Shown here one piece after another: positions 1 to 5,189 of a DNA stretch of 6,014 bases. Below the pieces are notes generated by a model. The model ran no database searches, was not told the DNA's origin, and worked only from the letters and a program-made list of their open reading frames with translations. The stretch is from an uncultured Christensenella sp. (GTDB lineage Bacteria; Bacillota; Clostridia; Christensenellales; Borkfalkiaceae). The stretch lies in NCBI GenBank assembly GCA_910578655.1, contig CAJTQE010000085.1, positions 1 through 6,014 on the forward strand, in the 5' to 3' direction. Every line of letters begins with the position of its first letter. The first letter of the stretch is position 1. The translations under genes were made by a program, and so were the position numbers.

Positions 1-252
1 TTAGCATACGAATTCGCGAACGTACTTGAGACGGGCGAATTTTCGCAAAACAAGGCTAAACAGATACTCGGCTCCGTAACAGACACACTGAACGGACTTT
101 TAAAGGCGAACCCGAGCAATTGCTTTACCGAAAGCATTCAAAGCGTTATCGAGGACTGCAAGCGGCTTGGCGGCGGATATCTGCTGTCGAAAAATATGCG
201 TTATATACAAATTTCAATTGTAGACAAAATAATTAACGCCAAACTGAATTAA
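1..252 (+). CDS. C-terminal fragment, possibly DNA polymerase III delta' subunit
   Basis: The frame is open from the first base and ends at a TAA at 250-252, giving the last 83 residues of a protein whose start lies outside the window. The fragment is hydrophilic and alpha-helical in character, with no membrane segment. Its tail (an SKNMRYIQISIVDKI stretch) resembles the C-terminal helical collar domain of clamp-loader delta' (HolB) proteins, which end in a pattern of 'N-x-N-x-x-L-x-[LI]-[DE]-x-[LI]'. If correct, it would load the beta sliding clamp at the replication fork. No Walker or zinc motif is visible because the N-terminal AAA+ part is missing, so the assignment rests on the tail alone. 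Any helical cytoplasmic protein is an alternative. That this is the end of a real gene is much surer than the name. It runs in the same direction as the deacetylase, 48 nt upstream of it. Confidence 0.6.
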   Translation, partial: LAYEFANVLETGEFSQNKAKQILGSVTDTLNGLLKANPSNCFTESIQSVIEDCKRLGGGYLLSKNMRYIQISIVDKIINAKLN

Positions 253-300
253 ATTTTCAAAACAGGAAGTAAATTCCAAAAAACTGCACATCATACGGAT

Positions 301-984
301 ATGAACAGAAATTATCACGCCTATTGCGCTATGCTGTTAGCTTTCGTTCTTATTCTCGTAATGTGCAGTCAGTTTTTTAAGGACAGCGTTTCTTTTGCCA
401 GAAGCGATACGGAAAAAGCTGTTTACCTGACTTTTGACGACGGCCCGAGCGACCGCGTAACACCGAAAATTCTTGACGTTTTGAAGGAAGAAAAAGTTAA
501 AGCGACGTTTTTTATAATAGGTTCTGCGGCAGAGAACAGAAAATACCTAATTGAACGGGAAGTTAACGAGGGACACACCGTAGCCGTTCACTCCTATTCG
601 CACCGTTACGGACAAATCTATTCCTCACCCGAAGCGCTGCTTGCCGATATAAACAAATGCAACGAAATAATCAAGAACGTGACGGGAAATTATTCGAATA
701 TCTACCGTTTCCCGGGAGGAAGCTACGGTCTGAGCGAAAACTTAATTTCGGCCGTAAAAGCCAAAGGTTTTAAGTGCGTTGACTGGAACGCATCAATGCG
801 CGACGCCGAATATTATTCAGCCCCTCCCGAAATACTTTTCAAAAGCACGGTAGACACCGCAAAGGGACGCGATACAGTGGTTATGCTCGCGCACGATTCG
901 ACCACAAAAACCACAACGGCACAGGCATTGAAAAGCGTCATTAAATATTTTAAAGAACAAAACTACGTATTTAAAGCCTTTTAA
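301..984 (+). CDS. Polysaccharide deacetylase (NodB domain), membrane-anchored or secreted
   Basis: A 227-residue protein predicted to remove N-acetyl (or O-acetyl) groups from a cell-wall glycan outside the membrane. All five NodB-family (carbohydrate esterase 4) motifs are present. Motif 1 is TFDDGPS, residues 44-50, with D46 as likely base and D47 as metal ligand. Motif 2 is HSYSH, 97-101, supplying both metal-binding His. Motif 3 is RFPGGS, 136-141; motif 4 is DWN, 161-163; motif 5 is LAHD, 196-199, with H198 as catalytic acid. The active site therefore looks intact. Residues about 10-26 are hydrophobic; S31-F32-A33 could be a signal peptidase I site, otherwise the segment is an anchor. 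The RFPGGS variant is typical of Firmicute peptidoglycan deacetylases. The substrate cannot be read from the sequence. No Shine-Dalgarno stands at normal distance before this ATG; the only purine run (GGAAG at 265-269) is about 30 nt away. An internal ATG at 331 has none either and would cut into the hydrophobic segment. No clear promoter precedes it, so it may be read with the upstream gene. Confidence 0.93.
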   Translation: MNRNYHAYCAMLLAFVLILVMCSQFFKDSVSFARSDTEKAVYLTFDDGPSDRVTPKILDVLKEEKVKATFFIIGSAAENRKYLIEREVNEGHTVAVHSYSHRYGQIYSSPEALLADINKCNEIIKNVTGNYSNIYRFPGGSYGLSENLISAVKAKGFKCVDWNASMRDAEYYSAPPEILFKSTVDTAKGRDTVVMLAHDSTTKTTTAQALKSVIKYFKEQNYVFKAF

Positions 985-989
985 AAATT

Positions 990-1014
990 AACGCGCAAGA
1001 AAATCTTGCGCGTT
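990..1014. terminator. Bidirectional intrinsic terminator
   Basis: A perfect 11-bp stem (990-1000 paired with 1004-1014, core ACGCGCAAGA) closes a 3-nt AAA loop. It lies between two convergent genes, 5 bases after the deacetylase stop and 5 bases from the metallophosphoesterase stop. On the minus strand it is followed by TAATTTTTAA, a good U-tract; on the plus strand by TTAAAAT, which is weaker. It most likely ends transcription from both sides. Confidence 0.85.
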
Positions 1015-1019
1015 TAAAA

Positions 1020-1715
1020 TTACATAATTTTTTGAAGAGCAAATCCTACTTTATCGCACGACGTGAGTACGTATTCTATGCCGTCCCTTACCGTACGGTA
1101 CGGGAAAAAATTTTCGCCGTGAATATGCCCGAATACCACCTTTTCAACTCCGTTTTCGGCAAACAGTTTTGTGAAAGCCGTATCGGGAGATTTGACCGAA
1201 AACGGCGGATAGTGTATCATTGCAATTACCCTGTCGCCCTCGTTTCTGACCTTTTCAACCTCTTTAAAACAGAGTTTAAACCGCTCCGACTCCCTCAGAT
1301 ACAGCCTTTCGTCACGTTCGGTATAGTCCGAACTGCCCGGACACGTCCACCCACGAGAACCGCAAATTATTATATTTTCAAATTTTACGCAGTCGTTTTG
1401 AAGAAAGAAAAAAGTACCGTCGGGTGCGGCGCGGCGAAGCTTGGTTATGCCGTTCCACCAGTAATCGTGGTTGCCGCGAATAAAGACTTTTTTACCCTTT
1501 AAAACGCTTAAACCGTTCAGGTCGAAGAGTCCCTCTTCAAGCTCCGTTCCCCAACTTATGTCTCCGCAAATAAGGACAATATCTTCATCGCCGACCTTGT
1601 TTTGCCAGTCGGCTTTTATTTTTTCAAAATGATTTTCCCACCCCGAGCCGAACACGTCCATAGGTTTATCGACCTTTCCGGACAGGTGCAAATCACTTAT
1701 AGAAAATATCTGCAT
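1020..1715 (-). CDS. Metallophosphoesterase, COG1768-like predicted phosphohydrolase
   Basis: A 231-residue calcineurin-type metallophosphoesterase, cytoplasmic (no signal peptide or membrane segment). The full two-metal motif set is present: SDLHL (residues 7-11, Asp8 and His10), GDISWG (51-56, Asp52), GNHDYWW (81-87, Asn82 and His83), IHYPP (167-171, His168) and GHIHG (196-200, His197 and His199). The KPMDVFG, SWG, NHDYWW and SRGW segments and the length match, from memory, the clostridial family annotated as 'predicted phosphohydrolase' (COG1768). Substrate unknown; a phosphodiester or phosphomonoester is expected. Two starts are possible: ATG at 1733, adding MCYNYL, or ATG at 1715 (MQIFSISDLHL). 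I chose 1715 because the beta-strand leading into SDLHL begins there, as is usual in the family, and because a TATAAT box sits inside the extra six codons, so transcription probably starts at or near 1715. Neither start has a Shine-Dalgarno. It converges on the deacetylase and shares its terminator. Confidence 0.93.
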   Translation of the reverse strand: MQIFSISDLHLSGKVDKPMDVFGSGWENHFEKIKADWQNKVGDEDIVLICGDISWGTELEEGLFDLNGLSVLKGKKVFIRGNHDYWWNGITKLRRAAPDGTFFFLQNDCVKFENIIICGSRGWTCPGSSDYTERDERLYLRESERFKLCFKEVEKVRNEGDRVIAMIHYPPFSVKSPDTAFTKLFAENGVEKVVFGHIHGENFFPYRTVRDGIEYVLTSCDKVGFALQKIM

Positions 1716-1721
1716 AAGATA

Positions 1722-1750
1722 ATTATAGCACATTAACGTGCTTTTTTAAA
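1722..1750 (-). promoter_or_regulatory. SigA-type promoter of the metallophosphoesterase gene
   Basis: Read on the minus strand, TTTAAA (1750-1745; 4 of 6 to TTGACA) is followed after 17 nt by a perfect TATAAT (1727-1722). Six bases later comes the ATG at 1715, so the predicted transcription start falls on or next to the A of the ATG. This would give a leaderless or nearly leaderless mRNA. An imperfect palindrome (1728-1741) fills much of the spacer. Confidence 0.55.
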
Positions 1751-1779
1751 GCGTTTTTAGGGCAGAATGGGGCAAATTT

Positions 1780-1805
1780 AAAGGCGAAGCATACACTTCG
1801 CCTTT
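1780..1805 (-). terminator. Terminator of the Cys-rich protein gene
   Basis: A 10-bp perfect stem (1780-1789 with 1796-1805, core AAGGCGAAG) and 6-nt loop lie 13 bases past the TAA of the Cys-rich protein gene and before the metallophosphoesterase promoter. In the minus direction the stem ends in CTTT followed by AAATTT, so the U-tract is imperfect. The plus direction has a better T run (TTTTT at 1803-1807), but no plus-strand gene ends here. Confidence 0.6.
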
Positions 1806-1818
1806 TTCCGACGTTAAA

Positions 1819-2475
1819 TTATTGTTTAGAACAAGTCTTGCCCTGAGGATACAGCGGTAGTTCGAAGAAACCGGTGCATACTTCGTGCGAATAGTCCTGT
1901 GCAGGCGGTATAGCGCAGTAACCGTAGCTGGGAACGAGAATTTCGACGTCTATCGCAACCTTCAAAATTGTGGTCAGACATGCGTTTACAGAAAAAGTAT
2001 TCGTTTCGCCGTTGAACGTACCCTCGGCGCATACCGCGCTGACTTCTGCCGTTATCTTATAGGGCATTATCGACGGTGCGGGCACAAACAGCAATACGTC
2101 GTGAGAAACCGAAATAGTAGCGTTTGCAACCCCCTCCGCGCCGTTTGCATCGGTGTAAACCACTTCGACGGGAATACCGACGGTTGCCTGTACCCTTGCG
2201 CAGCCGGGTTTATCCGCAAGACGTTCGACGTTGAGATTGGTTATCACACCCGTAGACTGAGTTGACCTTGCGCTTATAAAAGTTAAGGGATATGTAGGAT
2301 CGCCGGGAACGTTGTCTGTGAGCGTTAAGGTATAATTTTCTATCTGAATCTGCTTTATGCAGGCATCGAATATTTTCTGCGCCTGAATGCACACTTTTTC
2401 GCACAGTCCGTTTAAGGGATTGCCGCTTATTGTGCCGGGACATTTATCCGATTGAAAATTTGAGAAAAATGACAT
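1819..2475 (-). CDS. Conserved Cys-rich protein of unknown function, possibly spore-coat related
   Basis: A 218-residue protein I cannot assign to a characterised family with certainty. It starts MSFFSNF at 2475, chosen because a perfect GGAGGT Shine-Dalgarno lies 4 bases upstream; an in-frame ATG at 2505 adds ten residues but lacks one and lies outside the conserved-looking part. There is no signal peptide or membrane helix. The N-terminal part (1-45) carries CPG, NGLCEKVC and FDAC. Residues about 48-180 look like beta-strands, with alternating hydrophobics and phrases such as VYTDANGAEG (106-115), LLFVPAPSIMPY (128-139) and ILVPSYGYC (179-187). Ten cysteines (12, 25, 29, 39, 92, 149, 166, 187, 200, 215) suggest disulfide or metal cross-linking. 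The alternating strand pattern faintly recalls SPOCS (DUF3794) domains of spore-coat morphogenetic proteins; this is inference from memory. It lies downstream of the LysM gene in the same direction, but has its own promoter and terminator, and a hairpin in its leader. Confidence 0.85.
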   Translation of the reverse strand: MSFFSNFQSDKCPGTISGNPLNGLCEKVCIQAQKIFDACIKQIQIENYTLTLTDNVPGDPTYPLTFISARSTQSTGVITNLNVERLADKPGCARVQATVGIPVEVVYTDANGAEGVANATISVSHDVLLFVPAPSIMPYKITAEVSAVCAEGTFNGETNTFSVNACLTTILKVAIDVEILVPSYGYCAIPPAQDYSHEVCTGFFELPLYPQGKTCSKQ

Positions 2476-2479
2476 TTTG

Positions 2480-2485
2480 ACCTCC
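2480..2485 (-). promoter_or_regulatory. Strong ribosome binding site fixing the start at 2475
   Basis: On the minus strand GGAGGT is followed by CAAA and then ATG. It is the best Shine-Dalgarno in the window and decides for the ATG at 2475 over the one at 2505. The contrast with the genes around it, which lack such a site, suggests this one is made at a high level. Confidence 0.85.
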
Positions 2486-2498
2486 GTTGTTAATTTTG

Positions 2499-2529
2499 TC
2501 CGCACTTTTCCGCGCAGGAAAAAAGCGAA
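2499..2529 (-). promoter_or_regulatory. Hairpin in the 5' leader of the Cys-rich protein mRNA
   Basis: In the minus-strand RNA, UUCGC (2529-2525) pairs with GCGGA (2503-2499), including one G-U pair. After a U-U mismatch and a second U-G pair, UUUUCC (2522-2517) pairs with GGAAAA (2511-2506) around the 5-nt loop UGCGC. The helix ends 13 bases before the GGAGGT. No U-tract follows, so it is not a normal terminator. An mRNA-stabilising or translation-controlling role is possible; no known riboswitch class is recognised. Confidence 0.4.
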
Positions 2530-2540
2530 TTATTTAATAC

Positions 2541-2570
2541 ATTATATGTCACGCTTACGCAGTGCGTTAA
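2541..2570 (-). promoter_or_regulatory. Promoter of the Cys-rich protein gene
   Basis: On the minus strand TTAACG (2570-2565; 4 of 6) is followed after 18 nt by a perfect TATAAT (2546-2541). Predicted transcription starts near 2534, giving a leader of about 59 nt. The -35 box includes the TAA stop of the upstream LysM gene. Read two bases longer, the -10 region is CATATAAT, which also fits the CATA-type -10 of the sporulation factors SigE and SigK. A convincing SigE -35 is absent, so SigA is the simpler reading. Confidence 0.5.
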
Positions 2571-2848
2571 CTTTTGGGTACGAATATTTTACAAGTCGGA
2601 TATACGGGTTTAAAGCCGTTTATTTCCCTTAAATAACTTTCATCCGCGCCGTACTTTACGGCAATGGTTTTATAACTGTCGCCAACGCTTGCTTCAATTT
2701 TTATAAGGCACTTATCGGGTACCGTTATCACCCTGCCCGCAAACGCTTTTCCGCAAACGGGAACATTTAAAACGCTTTCTATCTGACTTGCGTTCTGGCC
2801 GCGTTTTATTTTAAAATATCTGCTTTTTTCTGTGATTAGCGTAAACAT
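2567..2848 (-). CDS. Small LysM-domain protein without signal peptide
   Basis: A 93-residue protein, almost entirely LysM. Residues about 49-91 form a recognisable LysM: I49-K50-I51 strand, then GDSYKTIA (56-63), VKYG (64-67), a YLREINGF helix-to-loop (72-79) and KIFVP (87-91). Residues about 11-44 (YFKIKRGQN to ITVP) look like a second, degenerate LysM, so this is probably a tandem pair. LysM domains bind N-acetylglucosamine-containing glycans such as peptidoglycan. No signal peptide or lipobox is present, unlike secreted LysM wall hydrolases, and no catalytic domain is attached. In spore-formers, LysM proteins without signal peptides are known in the mother cell (SafA, SpoVID, SipL), which would suit the SpoVB-type flippase gene next door; this is inference. 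Cysteines at 32, 47 and 86 are unusual for such a small bacterial LysM protein. There is no Shine-Dalgarno before the ATG, but TATAAT ends 8 nt upstream of it. Confidence 0.85.
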   Translation of the reverse strand: MFTLITEKSRYFKIKRGQNASQIESVLNVPVCGKAFAGRVITVPDKCLIKIEASVGDSYKTIAVKYGADESYLREINGFKPVYPTCKIFVPKS

Positions 2849-2856
2849 TTTATAAT

Positions 2857-2862
2857 ATTATA
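2857..2862 (-). promoter_or_regulatory. -10 box of the LysM gene
   Basis: A perfect TATAAT on the minus strand ends 8 nt before the ATG at 2848, so transcription should begin within about two bases of the start codon. I find no acceptable -35 hexamer at 15-19 nt; the match therefore rests on the -10 alone. It lies in the 72-bp region shared with the divergent flippase gene. Confidence 0.4.
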
Positions 2863-2882
2863 CGCAGACAAACCCAAATACG

Positions 2883-2912
2883 TTCATATTCCGCTGACGA
2901 AATTTGTAAAAT
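2883..2912 (+). promoter_or_regulatory. Promoter of the flippase gene
   Basis: TTCATA (2883-2888; 4 of 6) and TAAAAT (2907-2912; 5 of 6) are separated by 18 nt. The -10 box ends 8 nt before the ATG at 2921, the same distance as in the divergent LysM gene, again implying a leaderless or near-leaderless mRNA. The sequence between the -10 and the ATG is only A and T, with no Shine-Dalgarno. Confidence 0.45.
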
Positions 2913-2920
2913 AATATAAA

Positions 2921-4420
2921 ATGAAGCAGAACATTTACAAATCGGCGGCGATAGTGACCGTATTTTCAACAATAGAAAAAATGATGAGCTTTTTTTACAG
3001 AGTAGTACTTTCGCGCGTTATCGGTGCGGAAGGCATCGGCATTTACCAAATTTGTCTTTCGGTGTTCGCGGTATTCCTTACTGCGGCTTCCAGCGGTATT
3101 CCCGTAACGGTTTCCCGACTTATGGCGAAAAACAACGCGGTTAACGATGTGCGCGGAAAGCACGCCGCCGTAACCGCAGGCGTAGTCGGAACACTTATTT
3201 TCACCATTCCCATCGCCATACTTCTTTTTTTCGGCAGGAACGCGCTGGACTTCCTCTTTTCGGACGAAAGAAGCACAGACATTTTCATTTTGCTGATACC
3301 GGGACTTATTCTTACCTCTATCTACGCCGTAATGCGCGGTTCGTTTTGGGGAAACAAACAATTCTTGCCTTACAGCATAATTGAACTTTTAGAGGACGCC
3401 GTAATGGTAATTTTGGGCTGCATACTTGTTTACGGCGTTGCCGACCCCGTTCTCGGAGCGCGCAGAGCAATTATCGCGGTTGCCATATCTTACGTCTTTT
3501 CATTCTGCGTATCACTGTTTTGGTACTTCAAAAAGGGCGGAAAATTCGTCAACCCCAAAAGGCAGCTTAAACCGCTGTTCTCTGCCTCTATGCCCGTTAC
3601 GGCAATGCGCACCTCCACGTCGCTTTTAAACTCCGCCGTAGCGGTACTTCTGCCCTTGCTTTTGATGAACGCTTACGGGCTTGACAATTCCGACGCAATA
3701 AGCCTTTACGGCATTGCCATAGGTATGAGCTTGCCTATTCTGTTTATCCCGTCGTCGCTTATAGGGTCGATTTCGGTCGTCGTCGCGCCCGAACTTTCGG
3801 AAAACTTTTACAGAAAAAAGACGGCTCAGGTCAAATACGACGTAGAAAAATCAATAAAAGCAGCCATTTTTATAGCTGCTTTGCTGGTACCCGTGCTTTT
3901 CGTACTCGGCGACGAAGTGGGCGAACTGCTCTATTCAAACGAATTGAGCGGTCAAATTGTACAAAGGTGTTCGTTTATCCTTATTCCGATGTGCATTACT
4001 ATGATTTCCACTACCGTTCTCAACTCAATGAACCGCGAAAAACGCACTCTAATCCACTTTTTGATAGGCGCGGCGGCAATGATTATAAGTATACTTACGC
4101 TGACAAAATTCGTAGGCGTATACTCGTATATGATAGGACTTGCGGCGAGCTACGTCATTACTTCCTTGCTCAATTTAATTTTGCTTAAAAAGACCTGCGG
4201 AAATTTGAAGTACGTCAAATATACGATTCACGCGCTTATATGCACTTTTTCTTCGTGCGTATTCGGAATGTTGCTTGACGGAGTAATTTCGCACTACGTT
4301 TCGGCAATTTGGCAGATTATTATTTGCGGCACCGCCTGCACCCTCTTTTGCGTTGCGTTTTTATATTGCCTTGAAATGTTTACTTTCAGACCGTTTAAAA
4401 GACTTATTTCAAAGAACTGA
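2921..4420 (+). CDS. SpoVB/MurJ-type flippase (MOP superfamily)
   Basis: A 499-residue integral membrane protein, with about a dozen or more hydrophobic segments and short charged loops. It belongs to the polysaccharide-flippase branch of the MOP superfamily (COG2244), which moves lipid-linked wall precursors across the membrane. The N-terminal signature matches SpoVB/YtgP proteins: an RVVLSRVIGAEGIGIYQI stretch (27-44) and ASSGIPVTVSR (56-66), with R32, E37, S58, G59, P61 and R66 at positions usually conserved. RGSFWGNKQ (139-147) and IIELLED (153-159) follow at the expected place. Length is close to that of the family (roughly 500-550). In Bacillus, SpoVB acts in spore cortex synthesis and YtgP is the vegetative MurJ-like lipid II flippase; the sequence alone does not tell which this is. 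The LysM gene on the opposite side may favour sporulation, but that is inference. The start at 2921 is the only ATG preceding the first membrane helix; no Shine-Dalgarno is present. The 3' end overlaps the opposing TauE/SafE gene by 17 bp. Confidence 0.9.
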   Translation: MKQNIYKSAAIVTVFSTIEKMMSFFYRVVLSRVIGAEGIGIYQICLSVFAVFLTAASSGIPVTVSRLMAKNNAVNDVRGKHAAVTAGVVGTLIFTIPIAILLFFGRNALDFLFSDERSTDIFILLIPGLILTSIYAVMRGSFWGNKQFLPYSIIELLEDAVMVILGCILVYGVADPVLGARRAIIAVAISYVFSFCVSLFWYFKKGGKFVNPKRQLKPLFSASMPVTAMRTSTSLLNSAVAVLLPLLLMNAYGLDNSDAISLYGIAIGMSLPILFIPSSLIGSISVVVAPELSENFYRKKTAQVKYDVEKSIKAAIFIAALLVPVLFVLGDEVGELLYSNELSGQIVQRCSFILIPMCITMISTTVLNSMNREKRTLIHFLIGAAAMIISILTLTKFVGVYSYMIGLAASYVITSLLNLILLKKTCGNLKYVKYTIHALICTFSSCVFGMLLDGVISHYVSAIWQIIICGTACTLFCVAFLYCLEMFTFRPFKRLISKN

Positions 4421-4772
4421 CTGTCTGCATCAGTAATTTAACCGACAGCGCGACGAGGAACGCGCCGAAAAGCTTTTTTAAAAGAACCGACGGCAAAAGC
4501 GCTGCGGCAAAACCTGCGGCAACCGAAGTCAAAAGCGCCGGAATTACCAAAACCGACAGCCCCTCCGTCCTTAAAAGACCGTTCTTTTTATGAACGCCGA
4601 GGGTAAAAAGAGCCATCGGAAGAAACGCAATAAGATTGGTTGCCTGCGCAACGTGTTGTTCCACCCCGAAAAATATGGTAAGCGCAGGAATTAAAATAGT
4701 TCCGCCGCCCATACCCATTCCGCCTATAAGTCCCGAAAAGAATCCGGCAACCAAATATAAAATAAAACTCAA
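4404..4772 (-). CDS. Half-size TauE/SafE-family membrane protein, second of a pair
   Basis: A 122-residue hydrophobic protein equal to one half of a normal TauE/SafE transporter (COG0730; usually about 250 residues made of two homologous halves). The half-repeat signature is visible: GLIGGMGMGGGTILIP (14-29), QATNLIAFLP (43-52) and a small-residue-rich third helix ending in VAAGFAAALLP (84-94). About four membrane segments are expected. The family exports small organic or sulfur-containing anions such as sulfite or sulfoacetate, but substrates are mostly unproven. The start is taken as TTG at 4772-4770: no in-frame ATG or GTG lies at a sensible place, an AAGGA Shine-Dalgarno stands 7 nt before it, and the TTG overlaps the TGA stop of the partner gene. 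An in-frame ATG at 4958 would run through the partner's coding region and yield a basic, non-conserved extension. It probably forms a heterodimer with the upstream half-protein. Its 3' end overlaps the flippase gene by 17 bp. Confidence 0.88.
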   Translation of the reverse strand: MSFILYLVAGFFSGLIGGMGMGGGTILIPALTIFFGVEQHVAQATNLIAFLPMALFTLGVHKKNGLLRTEGLSVLVIPALLTSVAAGFAAALLPSVLLKKLFGAFLVALSVKLLMQTVSSLK

Positions 4773-5131
4773 AACAACATCCTTATTCCTGCGGCAAACA
4801 TTACCGCAAGAAAGATATAATTGACTGTTTTGCTTGAAAACTTTGAAAGCGAATACGCGCCGACAAATCCGCCTGCAACCGTTCCCAAGGCTGCGGGTAT
4901 TATTACGTCCAAAGCGGCATATCCGTTTATGATATAAATTAACGCGCTTGCGGCGCATATCGGGGCAATGATAAAAATTGCGGTTGCGTGCGCTTCCTTT
5001 TCCTCGTAACCGAGCATTTTCGTCAAAAGCGGAACAGCTATCATACCGCCGCCTCCGCCGAAAATACCGTTTACCGCACCCGTCAGTGCACCTGAAGTCA
5101 TCCGTTTTACAAAATTACGATTTATTTTCAT
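4769..5131 (-). CDS. Half-size TauE/SafE-family membrane protein, first of a pair
   Basis: A 120-residue hydrophobic protein with the TauE/SafE half-repeat: GAVNGIFGGGGGMIAVP (18-34), HATAIFIIAP (48-57) and a glycine-rich third helix, GTVAGGFVGA (83-92). About four membrane helices are expected. It ends in MLF, with its TGA overlapping the TTG start of the second half-gene by 4 nt in total, so the two are translated together. Each protein resembles one half of a single TauE/SafE permease, and both probably assemble into one transporter in the cytoplasmic membrane. Start choice: ATG at 5131 (MKINRNF) gives the length and N-terminus usual for such half-proteins. An ATG at 5194 adds 21 residues from AT-rich sequence and is less likely, and an ATG at 5101 would leave little before the first helix. 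None of the three has a Shine-Dalgarno. An AATAAT (-10, 5 of 6) at 5149-5144 could serve as promoter with a very short leader. Confidence 0.88.
   Translation of the reverse strand: MKINRNFVKRMTSGALTGAVNGIFGGGGGMIAVPLLTKMLGYEEKEAHATAIFIIAPICAASALIYIINGYAALDVIIPAALGTVAGGFVGAYSLSKFSSKTVNYIFLAVMFAAGIRMLF
4780..4784 (-). promoter_or_regulatory. Ribosome binding site supporting a TTG start
   Basis: AAGGA on the minus strand lies 7 nt upstream of the TTG at 4772-4770 and inside the last codons of the first half-gene. It fixes the otherwise unclear start of the second half-gene and supports coupled translation. Confidence 0.7.
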
Positions 5132-5189
5132 TATAATAAAAGTATTATTTGCATTAATCGTAAAAAAATTTAAAAAAATACTCTTCTTG

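Noticed and set aside
1032..1502. Plus-strand open frame of 156 codons opposite the metallophosphoesterase
   Set aside because: It lies fully antisense to a gene with all catalytic motifs, and its translation is rich in Arg, Phe and Tyr with no recognisable domain.
1885..2265. Plus-strand open frame of 126 codons opposite the Cys-rich protein
   Set aside because: Antisense to a gene with a strong ribosome site, promoter and terminator; the translation is Arg- and Cys-rich without structure and has no Shine-Dalgarno.
2551..2567. ACGCAGTGCGT dyad after the LysM gene as a terminator
   Set aside because: The arms are 5 bp with a 1-nt centre, too tight to form a hairpin, and no U-tract follows.
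2966..3361. Minus-strand open frame opposite the flippase
   Set aside because: The opposite strand carries the conserved SpoVB/MurJ signature; this frame gives a basic, low-similarity peptide.
4468..4480. AAAAGCTTTT palindrome as a terminator of the flippase gene
   Set aside because: It has no loop or GC-rich stem and lies inside the coding region of the opposing TauE/SafE gene.
4773..4958. N-terminal extension of the second TauE/SafE half to an ATG at 4958
   Set aside because: It overlaps the first half-gene in another frame, is Arg/Asn/Cys-rich unlike a membrane protein, and the TTG with AAGGA is better placed.
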